A DNA stretch of 64,000 nt from CAWDLX01 sp046728155 (GCA_046728155.1 JBKPDY010000031.1:21383-85382), one strand, 5' to 3'. Positions 17,318 through 26,571 are shown, numbered from the stretch's first letter. Numbers and translations are program-made. The notes: a model not told the origin generated them from the letters alone.

Positions 17318-17495
17318 GTCGGCTCGCCTCCGCGCTCGCTGCGCTCCTCGGGCCTACCGGCCCTGCGATGCTCGCTCGCTGTCGGCTCGGTCATGTCGGC
17401 TCGCCTCCGCGCTCGCTGCACTTCTCGGGCCTACCGGCCCTGCGATGCTCGCTCGCTGTCGGCTCGCTCATGTCAGCCCGCCTTCGCGCGGTCAT
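17315..17495 (-). repeat. Tandem GC-rich element (2 x 77 bp plus partial) between plsX and rnc
   Basis: Units start at 17315, 17392 and 17469, exactly 77 bases apart; the third stops after about 24 bases. Each boundary carries TCATGTCG or a near match, which is both the rnc start and the plsX stop (ACATGACC on the coding strand). Each unit contains the small palindrome GGGCC-TACC-GGCCC and ends in CTGTCGGCTCG. Related copies lie at 31266-31378 and 56829-56982. It looks like an element inserted at an ancestral ATGA junction. Confidence 0.85.
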
Positions 17496-18466
17496 GTCGG
17501 CACCTCGACCAGCGGCGCGACGCTCCGCCCGACGCGCGCCACCACATCACCACGTACCAACCGCGCCGCCAGCGCGATACCGGACGCGAGATCGGCGCGG
17601 TCGGCGGCGCCATGGCAGACGACGACGGTGGTCGGAACGCCCAGAAGGGCCGCCGCGCGGGGAACGGCGTCGGCCCCTCGCGACACCGTGGCGAGCGCGG
17701 CCTCGACCGCCTTGAGCAGGACGTTTCCGGTGAACCCGTCGGTGACGACGACATCGGCGCGGCGACCGAGGACGACATCGTGACCCTCGACCGGACCGAC
17801 GTAGGTGGCGCCGGCGGGCCACCGATGAGCCCGCAACGCGGCGTCCGCGGCCCGGCGCAGCCGGTCGCCCTTACCCGGCTCGGAGCCCACGCTCAGCAGA
17901 CCCACGCGCGGAGAACCGACGCCGGCCGCCAGGTTGGCGTAGACCGCGCCCAGGCTCGCGTGGCAGAGCAGGTCGGCCGCGCTGACCTGCATGCCTGCGC
18001 CCACGTCGAGCAGTACCAGCGGACCGGAGGCCCTCGGCAACGTCGCGGTGAGCGCAGGTCGCCGGACGCCAGGCACGCGGCCCAGCGCCATCACCGCCGC
18101 CGCGACCGTGACGCCGCTGGCCCCAGCCGACACGGCCGCCTCCGCGCTCCCGGTCGCCACGGCCTGCATGGTGGCGCCGATGGAGGTCATCGGGTCCGCA
18201 CCCCGGCCCGGGGAATCCGACATGGCGACGCCCCGCTGTGCCACCCGCACCGCCACTCGTGATCGCCAGGCATCAGGCAGGGCACCAGTCAACGCGTCGG
18301 CCACCGATGGCGGGCCGACGGCGACAAGGCTCAGATCTGGATCGGCTGCGAGCGCCTGCAGAGCGCCGTCAACCACGACGTCGGGGGCATCGTCCCCGCC
18401 GAGGAGGTCCACGGCGATCCGCGGGGCGACCGACCGGCTGGGCCGATCCGATGGAGAGTGAGTCAC
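17492..18466 (-). CDS. plsX: Phosphate acyltransferase PlsX
   Basis: PlsX converts acyl-ACP to acyl-phosphate for phospholipid synthesis. The 324-residue protein has the PlsX start IAVDLLGGDDAP and the blocks SAGASGVTVAAAV and DGFTGNVLLKAVE. GTG 18466 is used and lies 12 bases after the rpmF stop. Typical members read DAMGGD at the N-terminal motif; here it is DLLGGD, a minor deviation. The rpmF-plsX-rnc order is common in actinobacteria. Confidence 0.93.
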   Translation of the reverse strand: MTHSPSDRPSRSVAPRIAVDLLGGDDAPDVVVDGALQALAADPDLSLVAVGPPSVADALTGALPDAWRSRVAVRVAQRGVAMSDSPGRGADPMTSIGATMQAVATGSAEAAVSAGASGVTVAAAVMALGRVPGVRRPALTATLPRASGPLVLLDVGAGMQVSAADLLCHASLGAVYANLAAGVGSPRVGLLSVGSEPGKGDRLRRAADAALRAHRWPAGATYVGPVEGHDVVLGRRADVVVTDGFTGNVLLKAVEAALATVSRGADAVPRAAALLGVPTTVVVCHGAADRADLASGIALAARLVRGDVVARVGRSVAPLVEVPT

Positions 18467-18478
18467 CCCGGTCTCGGG

Positions 18479-18652
18479 TCAGACCTCGACGATCTGCCGA
18501 CCCTTGTAGGTTCCGCAGACGGAGCAGACGGCGTGCGGCAGCTTGGGCGAACGGCACTGCGGGCAGGCGACGGTGACCACGGGGCTCGCCTTCCACTGCG
18601 CCCGGCGGGAGCGGGTGTTGCTGCGGGACATCCTTCGCTTGGGTACGGCCAC
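18479..18652 (-). CDS. rpmF: 50S ribosomal protein L32
   Basis: L32 has 57 residues starting MAVPKRRMSRSNTRSRR. It holds two cysteine pairs (CPQC and CSVC), so it is the zinc-binding form. GTG 18652 is set by AGGAG 8 bases upstream and by the conserved N-terminus. It lies 11 bases after the DUF177 gene. Confidence 0.96.
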   Translation of the reverse strand: MAVPKRRMSRSNTRSRRAQWKASPVVTVACPQCRSPKLPHAVCSVCGTYKGRQIVEV

Positions 18653-18663
18653 GTGGTTCGCTC

Positions 18664-19221
18664 CTATTCGATGAACTTTTCCAGTGCGGCCCATCTGGGG
18701 TCGAACTGTCGGTGACTGTGGTCGGCCGGCAACTCCTCCCACGGCGTCCCACACTCGGGGCACAGACCGCGGCAGTCGGGCCGGCACAGCGGGTTGGTCG
18801 GCAGTGCCAGCACCACCGCGTCCCGCAGGGCCGGCTCCAGGTCGATGAGATCGCCCTGCATCCGGCCCACTTCGTCCTCATCGGCCGTCTCGTCCGTGGT
18901 GCTGTGTTCGTACGCGTACAGCTCCTGGAACGACACGTCCAAGACCTCGTCGATCCCGCGCAGGCAGCGACCGCATTCCCCTGACAACGGCGCCTCGATC
19001 GAAGCGGAGACGAGAACGCCCTCCGAAACAGACTCCAGCCGCAGCGTCAGGGCCACCTCGGCACCCTCCGGTACGTGGACCAACTCCAGGCCAAGATCCG
19101 GTGGTGCCGCGACCACCCGATCCGCCGCACGCATCGCCCCCGGGCTGCGCGGCAGGTCCCTCGTGTCGAGGACCAGCGGCGACCGGGGGTCGAGGCGGGG
19201 CGTTGAATATTCGCGCATCAT
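18664..19221 (-). CDS. YceD/DUF177 family protein
   Basis: The 185-residue protein belongs to the YceD (DUF177) family, which is almost always linked to rpmF and has been tied to 23S rRNA accumulation in plants and bacteria. A CGRC pair in the middle and the C-terminal 'CRPDCRGLCPECG' are the family cysteine motifs, likely zinc-binding. I chose ATG 19221, 5 bases after GGAG; a second ATG follows immediately. It is directly upstream of rpmF. Confidence 0.88.
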   Translation of the reverse strand: MMREYSTPRLDPRSPLVLDTRDLPRSPGAMRAADRVVAAPPDLGLELVHVPEGAEVALTLRLESVSEGVLVSASIEAPLSGECGRCLRGIDEVLDVSFQELYAYEHSTTDETADEDEVGRMQGDLIDLEPALRDAVVLALPTNPLCRPDCRGLCPECGTPWEELPADHSHRQFDPRWAALEKFIE

Positions 19222-19332
19222 CGGCTCCGGCCTGAAGAGGCCGACCACCGATAGTACCCGATCGACCTCCGCCTCCCTCCCGGCCTGGGTTAGTCAGCGG
19301 GACGACGCGGCAGGCCGCCTCGAGCCCGGCCG

Positions 19333-19397
19333 AAGATCTGTTTCTTCCGGGCCGAAGTGCAGAAAACTTCACGATCTCGCGGAAGAAACGGATCATC
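19333..19397. repeat. 64-bp palindromic element, copy 2
   Basis: It has the same layout as the element at 460-523. The left arm AAGATCTGTTTCTTCCG and right arm CGGAAGAAACGGATCAT pair with few mismatches, around an inner GAAGT/ACTTC pair and a GCAGAAA loop. The inner pairs differ from copy 1 yet remain complementary. It lies between the sepIVA stop and the DUF177 start on the minus strand. Confidence 0.75.
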
Positions 19398-19445
19398 ACG
19401 CCATGTTGCGAGGTTTGATCTTCCGCCAACCCCGGTCAGGCCCTG

Positions 19446-19940
19446 TCAGAAGGGGAGGTTGTGCTCGCGTTCGTCTCCCTGGAACGAGCCGATCTCGCGC
19501 AGCGCGTGCATCTTGTCCCGGCCGCGCTCGATCGACGCGAGCGACCGGGTGAGGAACTGCTCGAAGTTGGCCAACGTGGTGTCGACGTACTCGTCGACCT
19601 CGTCACGCAGGCGCTGCGCCTCGGCCCGTGCGTCGCTGACCAGCCGCGACGCCTCGCGGTCGGCGGAGACAACGACCTCGTTGTGGGATACGAGGCGGTG
19701 ATGTTCGGCCTCGGCCTCGGCGATCATCCGATCAGCTTCGCGCTGGCCTGCGTCGAGGATCTTGTCCCGCTCGTCGAGCAGCGCCGTTGCTCGGCGTGTC
19801 TCGGCAGGCAGTTCACTGCGCAGGTGCTCGAGCAGGCCGATGAGCTCGCCACGGTCGATCATGCAGTTGCGAGACATCGGGACGTTGCGCGCATTCTCCA
19901 CGACCGAGATGATCTCGTCGATGCGGTCAATGGGGTCCAC
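19446..19940 (-). CDS. sepIVA: SepIVA-like DivIVA-domain coiled-coil protein
   Basis: The 164-residue protein starts MDPIDRIDEIISVVENARNVPMSRNCMIDRGELIGLL and continues as a long charged coiled coil to the C-terminus. It matches mycobacterial SepIVA (Rv2927c) in sequence style and in position beside DUF177 and rnc; SepIVA helps localise septal and polar growth. GTG 19940 is preferred because AGAGGAGA lies about 9 bases upstream. The 194-base gap to DUF177 suggests a separate promoter for the downstream genes. Confidence 0.85.
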   Translation of the reverse strand: MDPIDRIDEIISVVENARNVPMSRNCMIDRGELIGLLEHLRSELPAETRRATALLDERDKILDAGQREADRMIAEAEAEHHRLVSHNEVVVSADREASRLVSDARAEAQRLRDEVDEYVDTTLANFEQFLTRSLASIERGRDKMHALREIGSFQGDEREHNLPF

Positions 19941-20068
19941 GGCCCACGTCTCCTCTGCTTGCCGGCACTGGCGGTGCGTCCGAGTGGGAACGCCCCGCAT
20001 CAATCATGCGTTCTCAAACGCGGATGCGAGCGGCCTCGTCACGTTCCCGCGCCGTTGCCCACATTTCG

Positions 20069-20554
20069 TCAGCCGGCGTCGCGGCGCAATCGGTCGACCA
20101 GTCGACGCGAGACCACCTCGGGCACATGGGCCGAGACGTCGCCGCCCCACATGGCCACATCCTTGACCAGGCTCGATGAGAGGAACGATGTCTGCGGGCT
20201 CGTCGGCATGAACAGGGTCTCGACACCGGCGAGTCCGATGTTCATCTGCGCCATCTGCAGTTCGTAGTCGAAGTCGCTCACCGCACGCAGGCCTTTGATC
20301 ACCACGCTCGCCTCCTGGGCCCGGCAGAAGTCGACCAGCAGGCCCTGAAACGCCTCGATCCGGACCCCGGGGTACGGCTTCGTGACCTCTCGCAGCATCT
20401 CCAGCCGCTCGTCGATGCTGAAGAGTCCGTGTTTGGACTCGTTCACGAGCACCCCGACGATGACCTCGTCAAAGAGGCGGCTCGCGCGGGCGATGATGTC
20501 GAGATGACCGTTCGTCACCGGATCGAACGAGCCGGGACAGACCGCACGCCTCAT
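20069..20554 (-). CDS. coaD: Phosphopantetheine adenylyltransferase CoaD
   Basis: CoaD makes dephospho-CoA from 4'-phosphopantetheine and ATP. The 161-residue protein has the T/HxGH nucleotidyltransferase motif in CPGSFDPVTNGHLDII and the later SSSLVKDVAMWGGDV block. GGAGGGA precedes the ATG by 6 bases. It follows rsmD, as usual, with a 34-base gap that contains a stem-loop. Confidence 0.96.
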   Translation of the reverse strand: MRRAVCPGSFDPVTNGHLDIIARASRLFDEVIVGVLVNESKHGLFSIDERLEMLREVTKPYPGVRIEAFQGLLVDFCRAQEASVVIKGLRAVSDFDYELQMAQMNIGLAGVETLFMPTSPQTSFLSSSLVKDVAMWGGDVSAHVPEVVSRRLVDRLRRDAG

Positions 20555-20570
20555 TGCACGTCCCTCCGCG

Positions 20571-20588
20571 GGGGCGGGTGACCGCCCC
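20571..20588 (-). terminator. Stem-loop between rsmD and coaD
   Basis: GGGGCGG-4-CCGCCCC forms a perfect 7-base stem ending directly before the rsmD stop codon. There is no T-run, so it is more likely an mRNA processing or partial termination structure than a full terminator. Confidence 0.4.
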
Positions 20589-21146
20589 TCATGCCCGGCG
20601 ACCGTACCAAAGCGTGGACTCTCCGTAGCGCCGAGCGCGCTCCGGTGTGACGTATCGTGGCCACCGCGGCTCCGGCGAGCGGCTCGACCGCTCGACCACC
20701 ACGACGCCACCGGCGGTCAACCAGTCCCGGTCGACCAGCTCCGCGAGCAGCGTTGCGATCTCGTCGTCGGCGATGGTGTACGGAGGATCGGCGAACACGA
20801 CGTCGAACGTCCCGTCGCCGGCGGCGACGGCCGCGGCGACCGTTGTCTGGCGCAAGCGGCACACGCCGGCCAGGTCGAGCGCGGCGATGTTGGCCAGGAT
20901 CACCCGGGCCGCGCGGGGGTTGGACTCGACGAGCAGAACCGCCGCCGCGCCCCGAGAGGCCGCTTCCAGCCCGACCGCTCCCGATCCGGCGAACAGATCG
21001 GCGAACCGACAACCATCGATCATGGTCATCGACTCCAATGTGGAGAACAGCGCCTCGCGGACCCGGTCGGACGTGGGCCGGGTGTCCAGCCCCGACGGCG
21101 CCTGCAGTCGGCGACCGCCGCGGCTACCGGAGACGATCCGGGTCAT
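20589..21146 (-). CDS. rsmD: 16S rRNA (guanine966-N2)-methyltransferase RsmD
   Basis: The 185-residue protein has the SAM-binding motif FADLFAGSGAVGLEAASRG (residues 48-66) and the catalytic DPPY at 120-123. Both fit RsmD, which methylates G966 of 16S rRNA. Its ATG overlaps the recG stop (ATGA), so it is coupled to recG. Confidence 0.94.
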   Translation of the reverse strand: MTRIVSGSRGGRRLQAPSGLDTRPTSDRVREALFSTLESMTMIDGCRFADLFAGSGAVGLEAASRGAAAVLLVESNPRAARVILANIAALDLAGVCRLRQTTVAAAVAAGDGTFDVVFADPPYTIADDEIATLLAELVDRDWLTAGGVVVVERSSRSPEPRWPRYVTPERARRYGESTLWYGRRA

Positions 21147-23317
21147 CAGCCCTTCTCCAGGAAGTCAGCCCGCTCTTCGTCCACGAAGGCGGCGACGGTC
21201 GCGGCGAGCGCGGGATGCCGGGCGAGATCCAGATCATCGTGGAGCAGCTCGATCGCCTCGTGCCTGGCCTGGGCGATCAGCTCGGCATCGCGCAGCAGGG
21301 AGAGCAAGCGCAGGTGTGACCGGCGGCCCGACTGCGCCTCGCCCAGCACGTCGCCCTCACGGCGCTGCTCGAGGTCGAGCTCGGCCAGCCGGAAACCGTC
21401 CAGAGTGGATGCCACCGCGTCCAGCCGGTCCCGCGCCGGCGCGCCGGGGGCGGCCTCGGTGACCAGCAGGCACAACCCCGGCGCCGAGCCGCGGCCGACC
21501 CGGCCACGCAGCTGGTGCAGTTGCGAGACACCGAAACGGTCCGCGTCAAGGATGATCATCACGGTGGCCTTGGGGACATCGACGCCCACCTCCACCACAG
21601 TGGTCGCCACGACCACGTCAAGCTTGCCGGCGGCGAAGTCCCGCATCACCGCGTCCTTCTCGTCCGCCGGCAACCGTCCATGAAGGACACCCACCCGCAG
21701 CCCGTCGAGCGGCCCGGCAATGAGCAGCGGTGCGACATCCAGTACCGCGATCGGTGGTCGCCGCGCGGGGTCCACGTCGCGCGTGTCCTCGGTGGACTCG
21801 TCGCCGCCGATGCGCGGGCAGACCACGTACGCCTGATGGCCCCGCTCGACCTCCTCGCGCAGTCGCCGCCACGCCCGCTCCAGGTACGCCGGCTTCTCCG
21901 CTGCCGGGACCACGTGAGTCGCAATCGGAGACCGACCAGACGGCAGCTCCGACAGGGTCGAGATCTCCAGGTCGCCGAAGACGGTCATCGCCACAGTGCG
22001 TGGGATCGGCGTCGCAGTCATGACGAGAACGTGCGGCGGCTGATCCGCCTTGGCCCGCAAGGTGTCGCGCTGTTCTACCCCGAACCGGTGCTGCTCGTCG
22101 ACCACGACCAGGCCGAGGTCGCGGAACTCGACTCCTTCGTAGAGCAGGGCGTGGGTTCCGATGACGATCCCCGCCTCCCCGGACGCGGCCGCGGCGCCCG
22201 CCCGGCGGCGGGCGGCTGCCGACTGCGAGCCGGTGACGAGCACCACCTGGGTCGCGACCTCGGCCGAGTCGAGTTCGCCGGCTCGGCCGATCGGACCAAG
22301 CAGCTCGCGCATGCTGCGGTAGTGCTGGGCGGCGAGCACCTCCGTCGGGGCGAGTATCGCCGCCTGCCCCCCGGCGTCGACGACCTGGAGCATGCCTCGC
22401 AGCGCGCAGACGGTCTTGCCCGACCCGACCTCACCCTGGAGCAGGCGGTGCATCGGGTGGCCCGCGGCCAGGTCTGCCGCGATCTCCTCACCCACCGCCC
22501 GCTGCCCCGCGGTGAGCCGGTACGGCAGGGCCGCCTCGAAGGCGGCGAGCAACCCGTCCGCCCGGCGGGGTCGGCGGACGGCCGGCCACGCCGCTGCCCG
22601 CAGCTTGCGCTGGACGAGGGCGATCTGTACGGCGAGTGCCTCGTCGTATGTGAGCCGCGCGCGGGCAGCGTTGAGCGACCCGTACGAGCTCGGCCGGTGG
22701 ATCTCGGTGAGTGCCTTGTGCAGGTCCATCAGCCCTAACGAGCGTCGCAACGTCGCGGGTATCGGATCCGCCGGCGGTTCGAGCATCTGGAGCGCGACCC
22801 GGATCGCCTTGGCGATCGCCCACGAGCGGATCGATTTCGTGGCCGGGTACACCGGGATGATCCCCCCGGCGAACTCGTCCACCGTAGACGGATCGTCGCC
22901 GAGGAGGACGTACTCGGGGTGGGTCAGCTGCCGCCTACCGTTGAATACGCTCACGGTGCCCGCGAAGAGACCCTTTCGGCCTGGCGCCAGCTCGTCCTGG
23001 CGCCACTTGGCCTGCCCGGAGTTCTTGGCGAAGAACGTCAGGGTGAGAGTCCCGCCTGAGTCGTCTTCAACCACGGCCTCGGTGAGGTGGCCGTGCCCGC
23101 TGTGGAACTTGCGCGCGGCAGAACTCTTGACCTTGGCCTGGATGGTGACGTCCTCCCCGACTCGGAGGCTGGCGATGTCGGTGAGCTCGCCCCGCTCGTC
23201 GTAACGACGCGGGAAATGGTGGAGGAGGTCGCCAACGGTCTGCATGCCGAAGGCCTTCTCCAGGTCCCGCCACCCCTTGCCGATCACCTGCCGCAGGGGT
23301 GTGTCCAGTGTGGTCAC
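21146..23317 (-). CDS. recG: ATP-dependent DNA helicase RecG
   Basis: RecG remodels stalled forks and Holliday junctions. The 723-residue protein has an N-terminal wedge/OB region (residues 1-170), then helicase motifs: LLQGEVGSGKT (Walker A), a VVDEQHRFG DExH-type box, MTATPIPRT (motif III) and the C-terminal QLRGRVGRG (motif VI). GTG 23317 overlaps the upstream gene stop as GTGA. The OB region is a little divergent but complete. Confidence 0.96.
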   Translation of the reverse strand: MTTLDTPLRQVIGKGWRDLEKAFGMQTVGDLLHHFPRRYDERGELTDIASLRVGEDVTIQAKVKSSAARKFHSGHGHLTEAVVEDDSGGTLTLTFFAKNSGQAKWRQDELAPGRKGLFAGTVSVFNGRRQLTHPEYVLLGDDPSTVDEFAGGIIPVYPATKSIRSWAIAKAIRVALQMLEPPADPIPATLRRSLGLMDLHKALTEIHRPSSYGSLNAARARLTYDEALAVQIALVQRKLRAAAWPAVRRPRRADGLLAAFEAALPYRLTAGQRAVGEEIAADLAAGHPMHRLLQGEVGSGKTVCALRGMLQVVDAGGQAAILAPTEVLAAQHYRSMRELLGPIGRAGELDSAEVATQVVLVTGSQSAAARRRAGAAAASGEAGIVIGTHALLYEGVEFRDLGLVVVDEQHRFGVEQRDTLRAKADQPPHVLVMTATPIPRTVAMTVFGDLEISTLSELPSGRSPIATHVVPAAEKPAYLERAWRRLREEVERGHQAYVVCPRIGGDESTEDTRDVDPARRPPIAVLDVAPLLIAGPLDGLRVGVLHGRLPADEKDAVMRDFAAGKLDVVVATTVVEVGVDVPKATVMIILDADRFGVSQLHQLRGRVGRGSAPGLCLLVTEAAPGAPARDRLDAVASTLDGFRLAELDLEQRREGDVLGEAQSGRRSHLRLLSLLRDAELIAQARHEAIELLHDDLDLARHPALAATVAAFVDEERADFLEKG

Positions 23318-24963
23318 TCCACGCCCACCAGCAGCGGGTAGTGCGGCTGATCACCGGCGTACACAGTGGACTGGGTGAACGGCCAGTGCCGTTCGAGGTG
23401 CTCGCGCAGGATCACACCCAGGTCCGCCCCAGCGCCCGCGCCCACGATGAGTGTCACGAGCTCACCGCCGCCGGCGAGCATGCGGTCGAGCAACGTGACG
23501 CAGGTACCCGGGAGGTCGGCTCCGACGAGGATCACCTCGCCTTCGAGCAGGGCGAGCACGTCGCCGGGCCGGCAACGCCCCGCCATCGTGAGCGCCTCCC
23601 TCGTCGCGATGGTTACTTCGGCGTACCGGCAAGCGCCGGCCGCCTCGGCCATCGCGATGGTGTCGTCGGCGAATCGCCGCTGGGGGTCCCGGACAGCCAG
23701 GGCGGCCAACGCCTGGACAGGTGAGCGGGTCGGCACGACGGCGACGGTCATCCCCGCCGCGCGGGCCTCGTCCGCGGCCGCTTTCGCGACGGCGAGGACA
23801 TTGGCATCGTTCGGGAGGACGGCGACCTGGCCGGCACGGGTCGCCCGGATCGCCGCGAGTACCTCCGCCGTCGCGGGGTTGTTGGTCGGGCCGCCGTGGA
23901 CCACGACCGCTCCCTCCGCGGCGAAGACGCGAGCCAACCCGTCGCCGCCGGCGATCACCACGACGCCTCGGGCCTCAGGGTCGGGACTCGGCAGCGCAGG
24001 CTGCTGATCGGCGAAGCGGGTGACCGAGATGCGGTGGGGGCGTCCGGCGTGTACGCCCGCCTCCATCGCGGCACCGACGTCATTGACATGTACGTGCACG
24101 TTCCAGGTTGGGATACCGCCGTCGGCGGCGGTGCCGACGACGACGAGCGAGTCGCCCAACGCACCCAGCGCCAGCTTGAGCTCTCCGATCGACTCTTCGG
24201 GCGCGTCGAGCAGGTACTGCACCTCGTACCCGTACGCTCCGGAGCCGGTCTCCCGGGCCACCGTGAGCAGGCTCGGATCACGCGCGACCGCAGCCAACGG
24301 CATTGTCGGGGGCGCCTGGCCGGTCACCACCTCGACCAGGGCGTCGAGCAGCACCACGAGTCCCCGTCCACCCGCGTCGACGACCCCGGCCCTGGCCAGG
24401 ATCGGCAGCTGCTCGGGGGTGCGGGCGAGAGCCTCTGCCGCCCCGCGCGCCGCAGCCCGTACGACGCTGACGAGATCGTCGCTGTCGGCGGCCGTCGCCG
24501 CCATGGCCGCGGCTGTCGCGACACTCAGTACCGTGCCCTCGACCGGATCGGCCACCGCCGCGTGGGCCGCCTTCGCCGCCGCGGTGAGCGCGTCCGCGAC
24601 GGCCCGCCCCCGGGCCGCGGGGACACTGGCGAGCGCGTCCGCCGTCCCCCGCAGGAGCTGGGAGATGATCACGCCGGAGCTGCCCCGGGCGCCCAGCAGC
24701 GCCCCCCGGGCCATGCAGTGCAGCACACGCCCGAGCCGAGCGATCTCGGTCTCCGAGGTGACGTCCGTCCGGTCGGGTTCGGCGAGAAGCGCATCCCACG
24801 CGGAGGTGACGGTGAGGACGAGATTTGTGCCGGTGTCGCCGTCGGGCACGGGGTAGACGTTCAATTCGTTGATCTCTGATTGGTGCCGGCGAAGTGCCTG
24901 GAGGCCGGCTTCACACCAGCGGCGGATGGCGGCGGAGTCCAGGCTGTCCAGCACGGGTGTCAC
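23314..24963 (-). CDS. DhaL/FakA-like kinase-domain protein (YloV family)
   Basis: The 549-residue protein has an N-terminal DhaL (DAK2) domain with the Mg-ATP motif NVYPVPDGDTGTNL near residue 37. A middle segment and a C-terminal FakB/DegV-associated domain follow. In Firmicutes homologues (FakA) phosphorylate FakB-bound fatty acids; in actinobacteria the role is unproven. M. tuberculosis has the same gene next to recG. GTG 24963 lacks a clear SD. It heads the recG-rsmD-coaD operon and faces rpmB across 136 bases. Confidence 0.85.
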   Translation of the reverse strand: MTPVLDSLDSAAIRRWCEAGLQALRRHQSEINELNVYPVPDGDTGTNLVLTVTSAWDALLAEPDRTDVTSETEIARLGRVLHCMARGALLGARGSSGVIISQLLRGTADALASVPAARGRAVADALTAAAKAAHAAVADPVEGTVLSVATAAAMAATAADSDDLVSVVRAAARGAAEALARTPEQLPILARAGVVDAGGRGLVVLLDALVEVVTGQAPPTMPLAAVARDPSLLTVARETGSGAYGYEVQYLLDAPEESIGELKLALGALGDSLVVVGTAADGGIPTWNVHVHVNDVGAAMEAGVHAGRPHRISVTRFADQQPALPSPDPEARGVVVIAGGDGLARVFAAEGAVVVHGGPTNNPATAEVLAAIRATRAGQVAVLPNDANVLAVAKAAADEARAAGMTVAVVPTRSPVQALAALAVRDPQRRFADDTIAMAEAAGACRYAEVTIATREALTMAGRCRPGDVLALLEGEVILVGADLPGTCVTLLDRMLAGGGELVTLIVGAGAGADLGVILREHLERHWPFTQSTVYAGDQPHYPLLVGVE

Positions 24964-25099
24964 GTTAATGCGGGCGCGCGGCCCTGTGCAGCTACCGCGA
25001 GCGCACCCGGGTTCGCCCGAGCCGGCCCCGATCGGCTACCGTGGGTGGGTTGCCCGGGCGTTCTGGGCCGTCCGCCGATCAGAGACCTCTGGAGAACCC

Positions 25100-25291
25100 G
25101 TGGCTAGCGTGTGCGACGTCTGTGGCAAGGGACCGGGCTTCGGCCACAACGTGTCCCACTCGCACCGGCGTACCAACCGCCGCTGGAACCCCAATATCCA
25201 GCCGGTCCGGGTCCCCACGGGCGGTGGCAACACGAAGCGAATCATGGTTTGCACGTCGTGCATCAAGGCCGGCAAGGTCGTCCGGGGCTGA
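25100..25291 (+). CDS. rpmB: 50S ribosomal protein L28
   Basis: L28 has 63 residues, starting MASVCDVCGKGPGFGHNVSHSHRR and ending in a CTSC pair, so it is the zinc-binding form. GTG 25100 follows GGAGA by about 5 bases. It is transcribed alone, divergent from the DhaL gene and convergent with thiL, whose stop lies 5 bases away. Confidence 0.96.
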   Translation: MASVCDVCGKGPGFGHNVSHSHRRTNRRWNPNIQPVRVPTGGGNTKRIMVCTSCIKAGKVVRG

Positions 25292-25296
25292 CCCGA

Positions 25297-26235
25297 CTAT
25301 CTGAAATGGTCCCAACCTAAGACCCCTGTTGGCGTGCGGCCGTCCACCGTCACCCCGCTGCCGTCGACGACCCGACCGATGACGCGCCACTCGCGTGGCA
25401 GAGTCGTACCGGCCGGGAAGGTCGCCACCAACGGATGGTCGTCGCCGCCGCTGAGCACCCAGGAGTACGGGTCCACGCCGAGCGCGGATGAGGCGTCCAC
25501 CATCGCCTGTGTGATCTCGAAAGCGTCCCGGCGGATATCGATGCCCACCCCGCTCGCGTCCGCGACGTGACCAACGTCGGCCAGCAGTCCGTCCGAGACA
25601 TCGATCATGGACGTGGCGCCGAGCGCGGCTCCAGCCGGTCCGGCCCGGTACGGGACGACCGGTCGCCGGTACGCCTCGACCAGGGCCTTCGGCGATCGAA
25701 AGCCCCGCGATAGAACGGTGTAGCCGGCCGCGGCGTGACCGACCCGTCCGGCCATGGCGACGACATCACCGGAGCGCGCGCCCGAGCGCAGCACCGGCGG
25801 CAGCCCGGCAAGGTCGCCCAGAGCCGTGACGGATATCGTGATGACCTGGCTCGCGGCGATGTCTCCGCCGACGATCGCCGCCCCGACCGACTCCGCCTCC
25901 TCGGCCAGACCGTCGGTGAGCTGTTCGAGCCAGCGCGGCGCCAGGTCGGCCGGTATGCACACCGCCACGAGCAGTGCCGTGGCCTTCGCCCCCATCGCCG
26001 CGATGTCGGCGATATTGGCAGCCGCCGCCCGATGACCGATGTCGGCCGCCGAGGCCCAGTCACTCCGGAAGTGCCGGCCCTCGACCAGGACATCGGTTGT
26101 CGCCACGACCCGACCGTCCGGGGCAGAGACGATCGCGGCGTCGTCACCCGGACCAAGCAGGGTCGCCGGCGTCGTGCCCAACCGTGACGTGACCCGTTGG
26201 ATCAGCTCGAACTCCCCGGTCGAAGCGACAGGCAT
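25297..26235 (-). CDS. thiL: Thiamine-monophosphate kinase ThiL
   Basis: ThiL phosphorylates thiamine monophosphate to the active diphosphate. The 312-residue protein has the AIR-synthase-like fold with GPGDDAA near residue 28, the Mg site VGGDI, and the C-terminal SGGDDHPLVA. ATG 26235 matches the conserved N-terminus (GEFELI). It is divergent from the RAM-domain gene with 80 bases between the starts. Confidence 0.94.
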   Translation of the reverse strand: MPVASTGEFELIQRVTSRLGTTPATLLGPGDDAAIVSAPDGRVVATTDVLVEGRHFRSDWASAADIGHRAAAANIADIAAMGAKATALLVAVCIPADLAPRWLEQLTDGLAEEAESVGAAIVGGDIAASQVITISVTALGDLAGLPPVLRSGARSGDVVAMAGRVGHAAAGYTVLSRGFRSPKALVEAYRRPVVPYRAGPAGAALGATSMIDVSDGLLADVGHVADASGVGIDIRRDAFEITQAMVDASSALGVDPYSWVLSGGDDHPLVATFPAGTTLPREWRVIGRVVDGSGVTVDGRTPTGVLGWDHFR

Positions 26236-26315
26236 ACGTCCCCCTCGGCAGACCCGCTACCCCGTTCGCTAGTCTCACACCCACACGTGCTCGGCGGCGG
26301 ATTTGGAGACGTGTC

Positions 26316-26549
26316 GTGGTTCAGGCATACATATTGATCCAGACTGAGGTGGGCAAGGCGCGCGACGTCGCGATGGCGATCGGGGATCTGGCCGGCGTCG
26401 TGCGGGTCGACGCGGTGACCGGACCCTACGACGTGGTGGTGCTGACCGAAGCGAACAGCGTCGACGAACTGGGCGCGATGATCGTGAGCAAGGTGCAGCT
26501 CATCCCGGGCATCACCCGGACCCTGACCTGCTCGGTTGTCCACCTCTGA
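26316..26549 (+). CDS. Stand-alone Lrp/AsnC ligand-binding (RAM) domain protein
   Basis: The 77-residue protein is a RAM domain without the helix-turn-helix half of Lrp/AsnC. 'VQAYILIQTEVGKARDVAMAI' and 'VTGPYDVVVLTEANSVDELG' are typical. Such proteins form oligomers that bind amino acids and often lie beside thiL and DUF3515 genes in actinobacteria. GTG 26316 follows GGAGA by about 7 bases. Confidence 0.88.
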   Translation: MVQAYILIQTEVGKARDVAMAIGDLAGVVRVDAVTGPYDVVVLTEANSVDELGAMIVSKVQLIPGITRTLTCSVVHL

Positions 26550-26571
26550 GAGTTCGGGTCGAGTCACCGCA

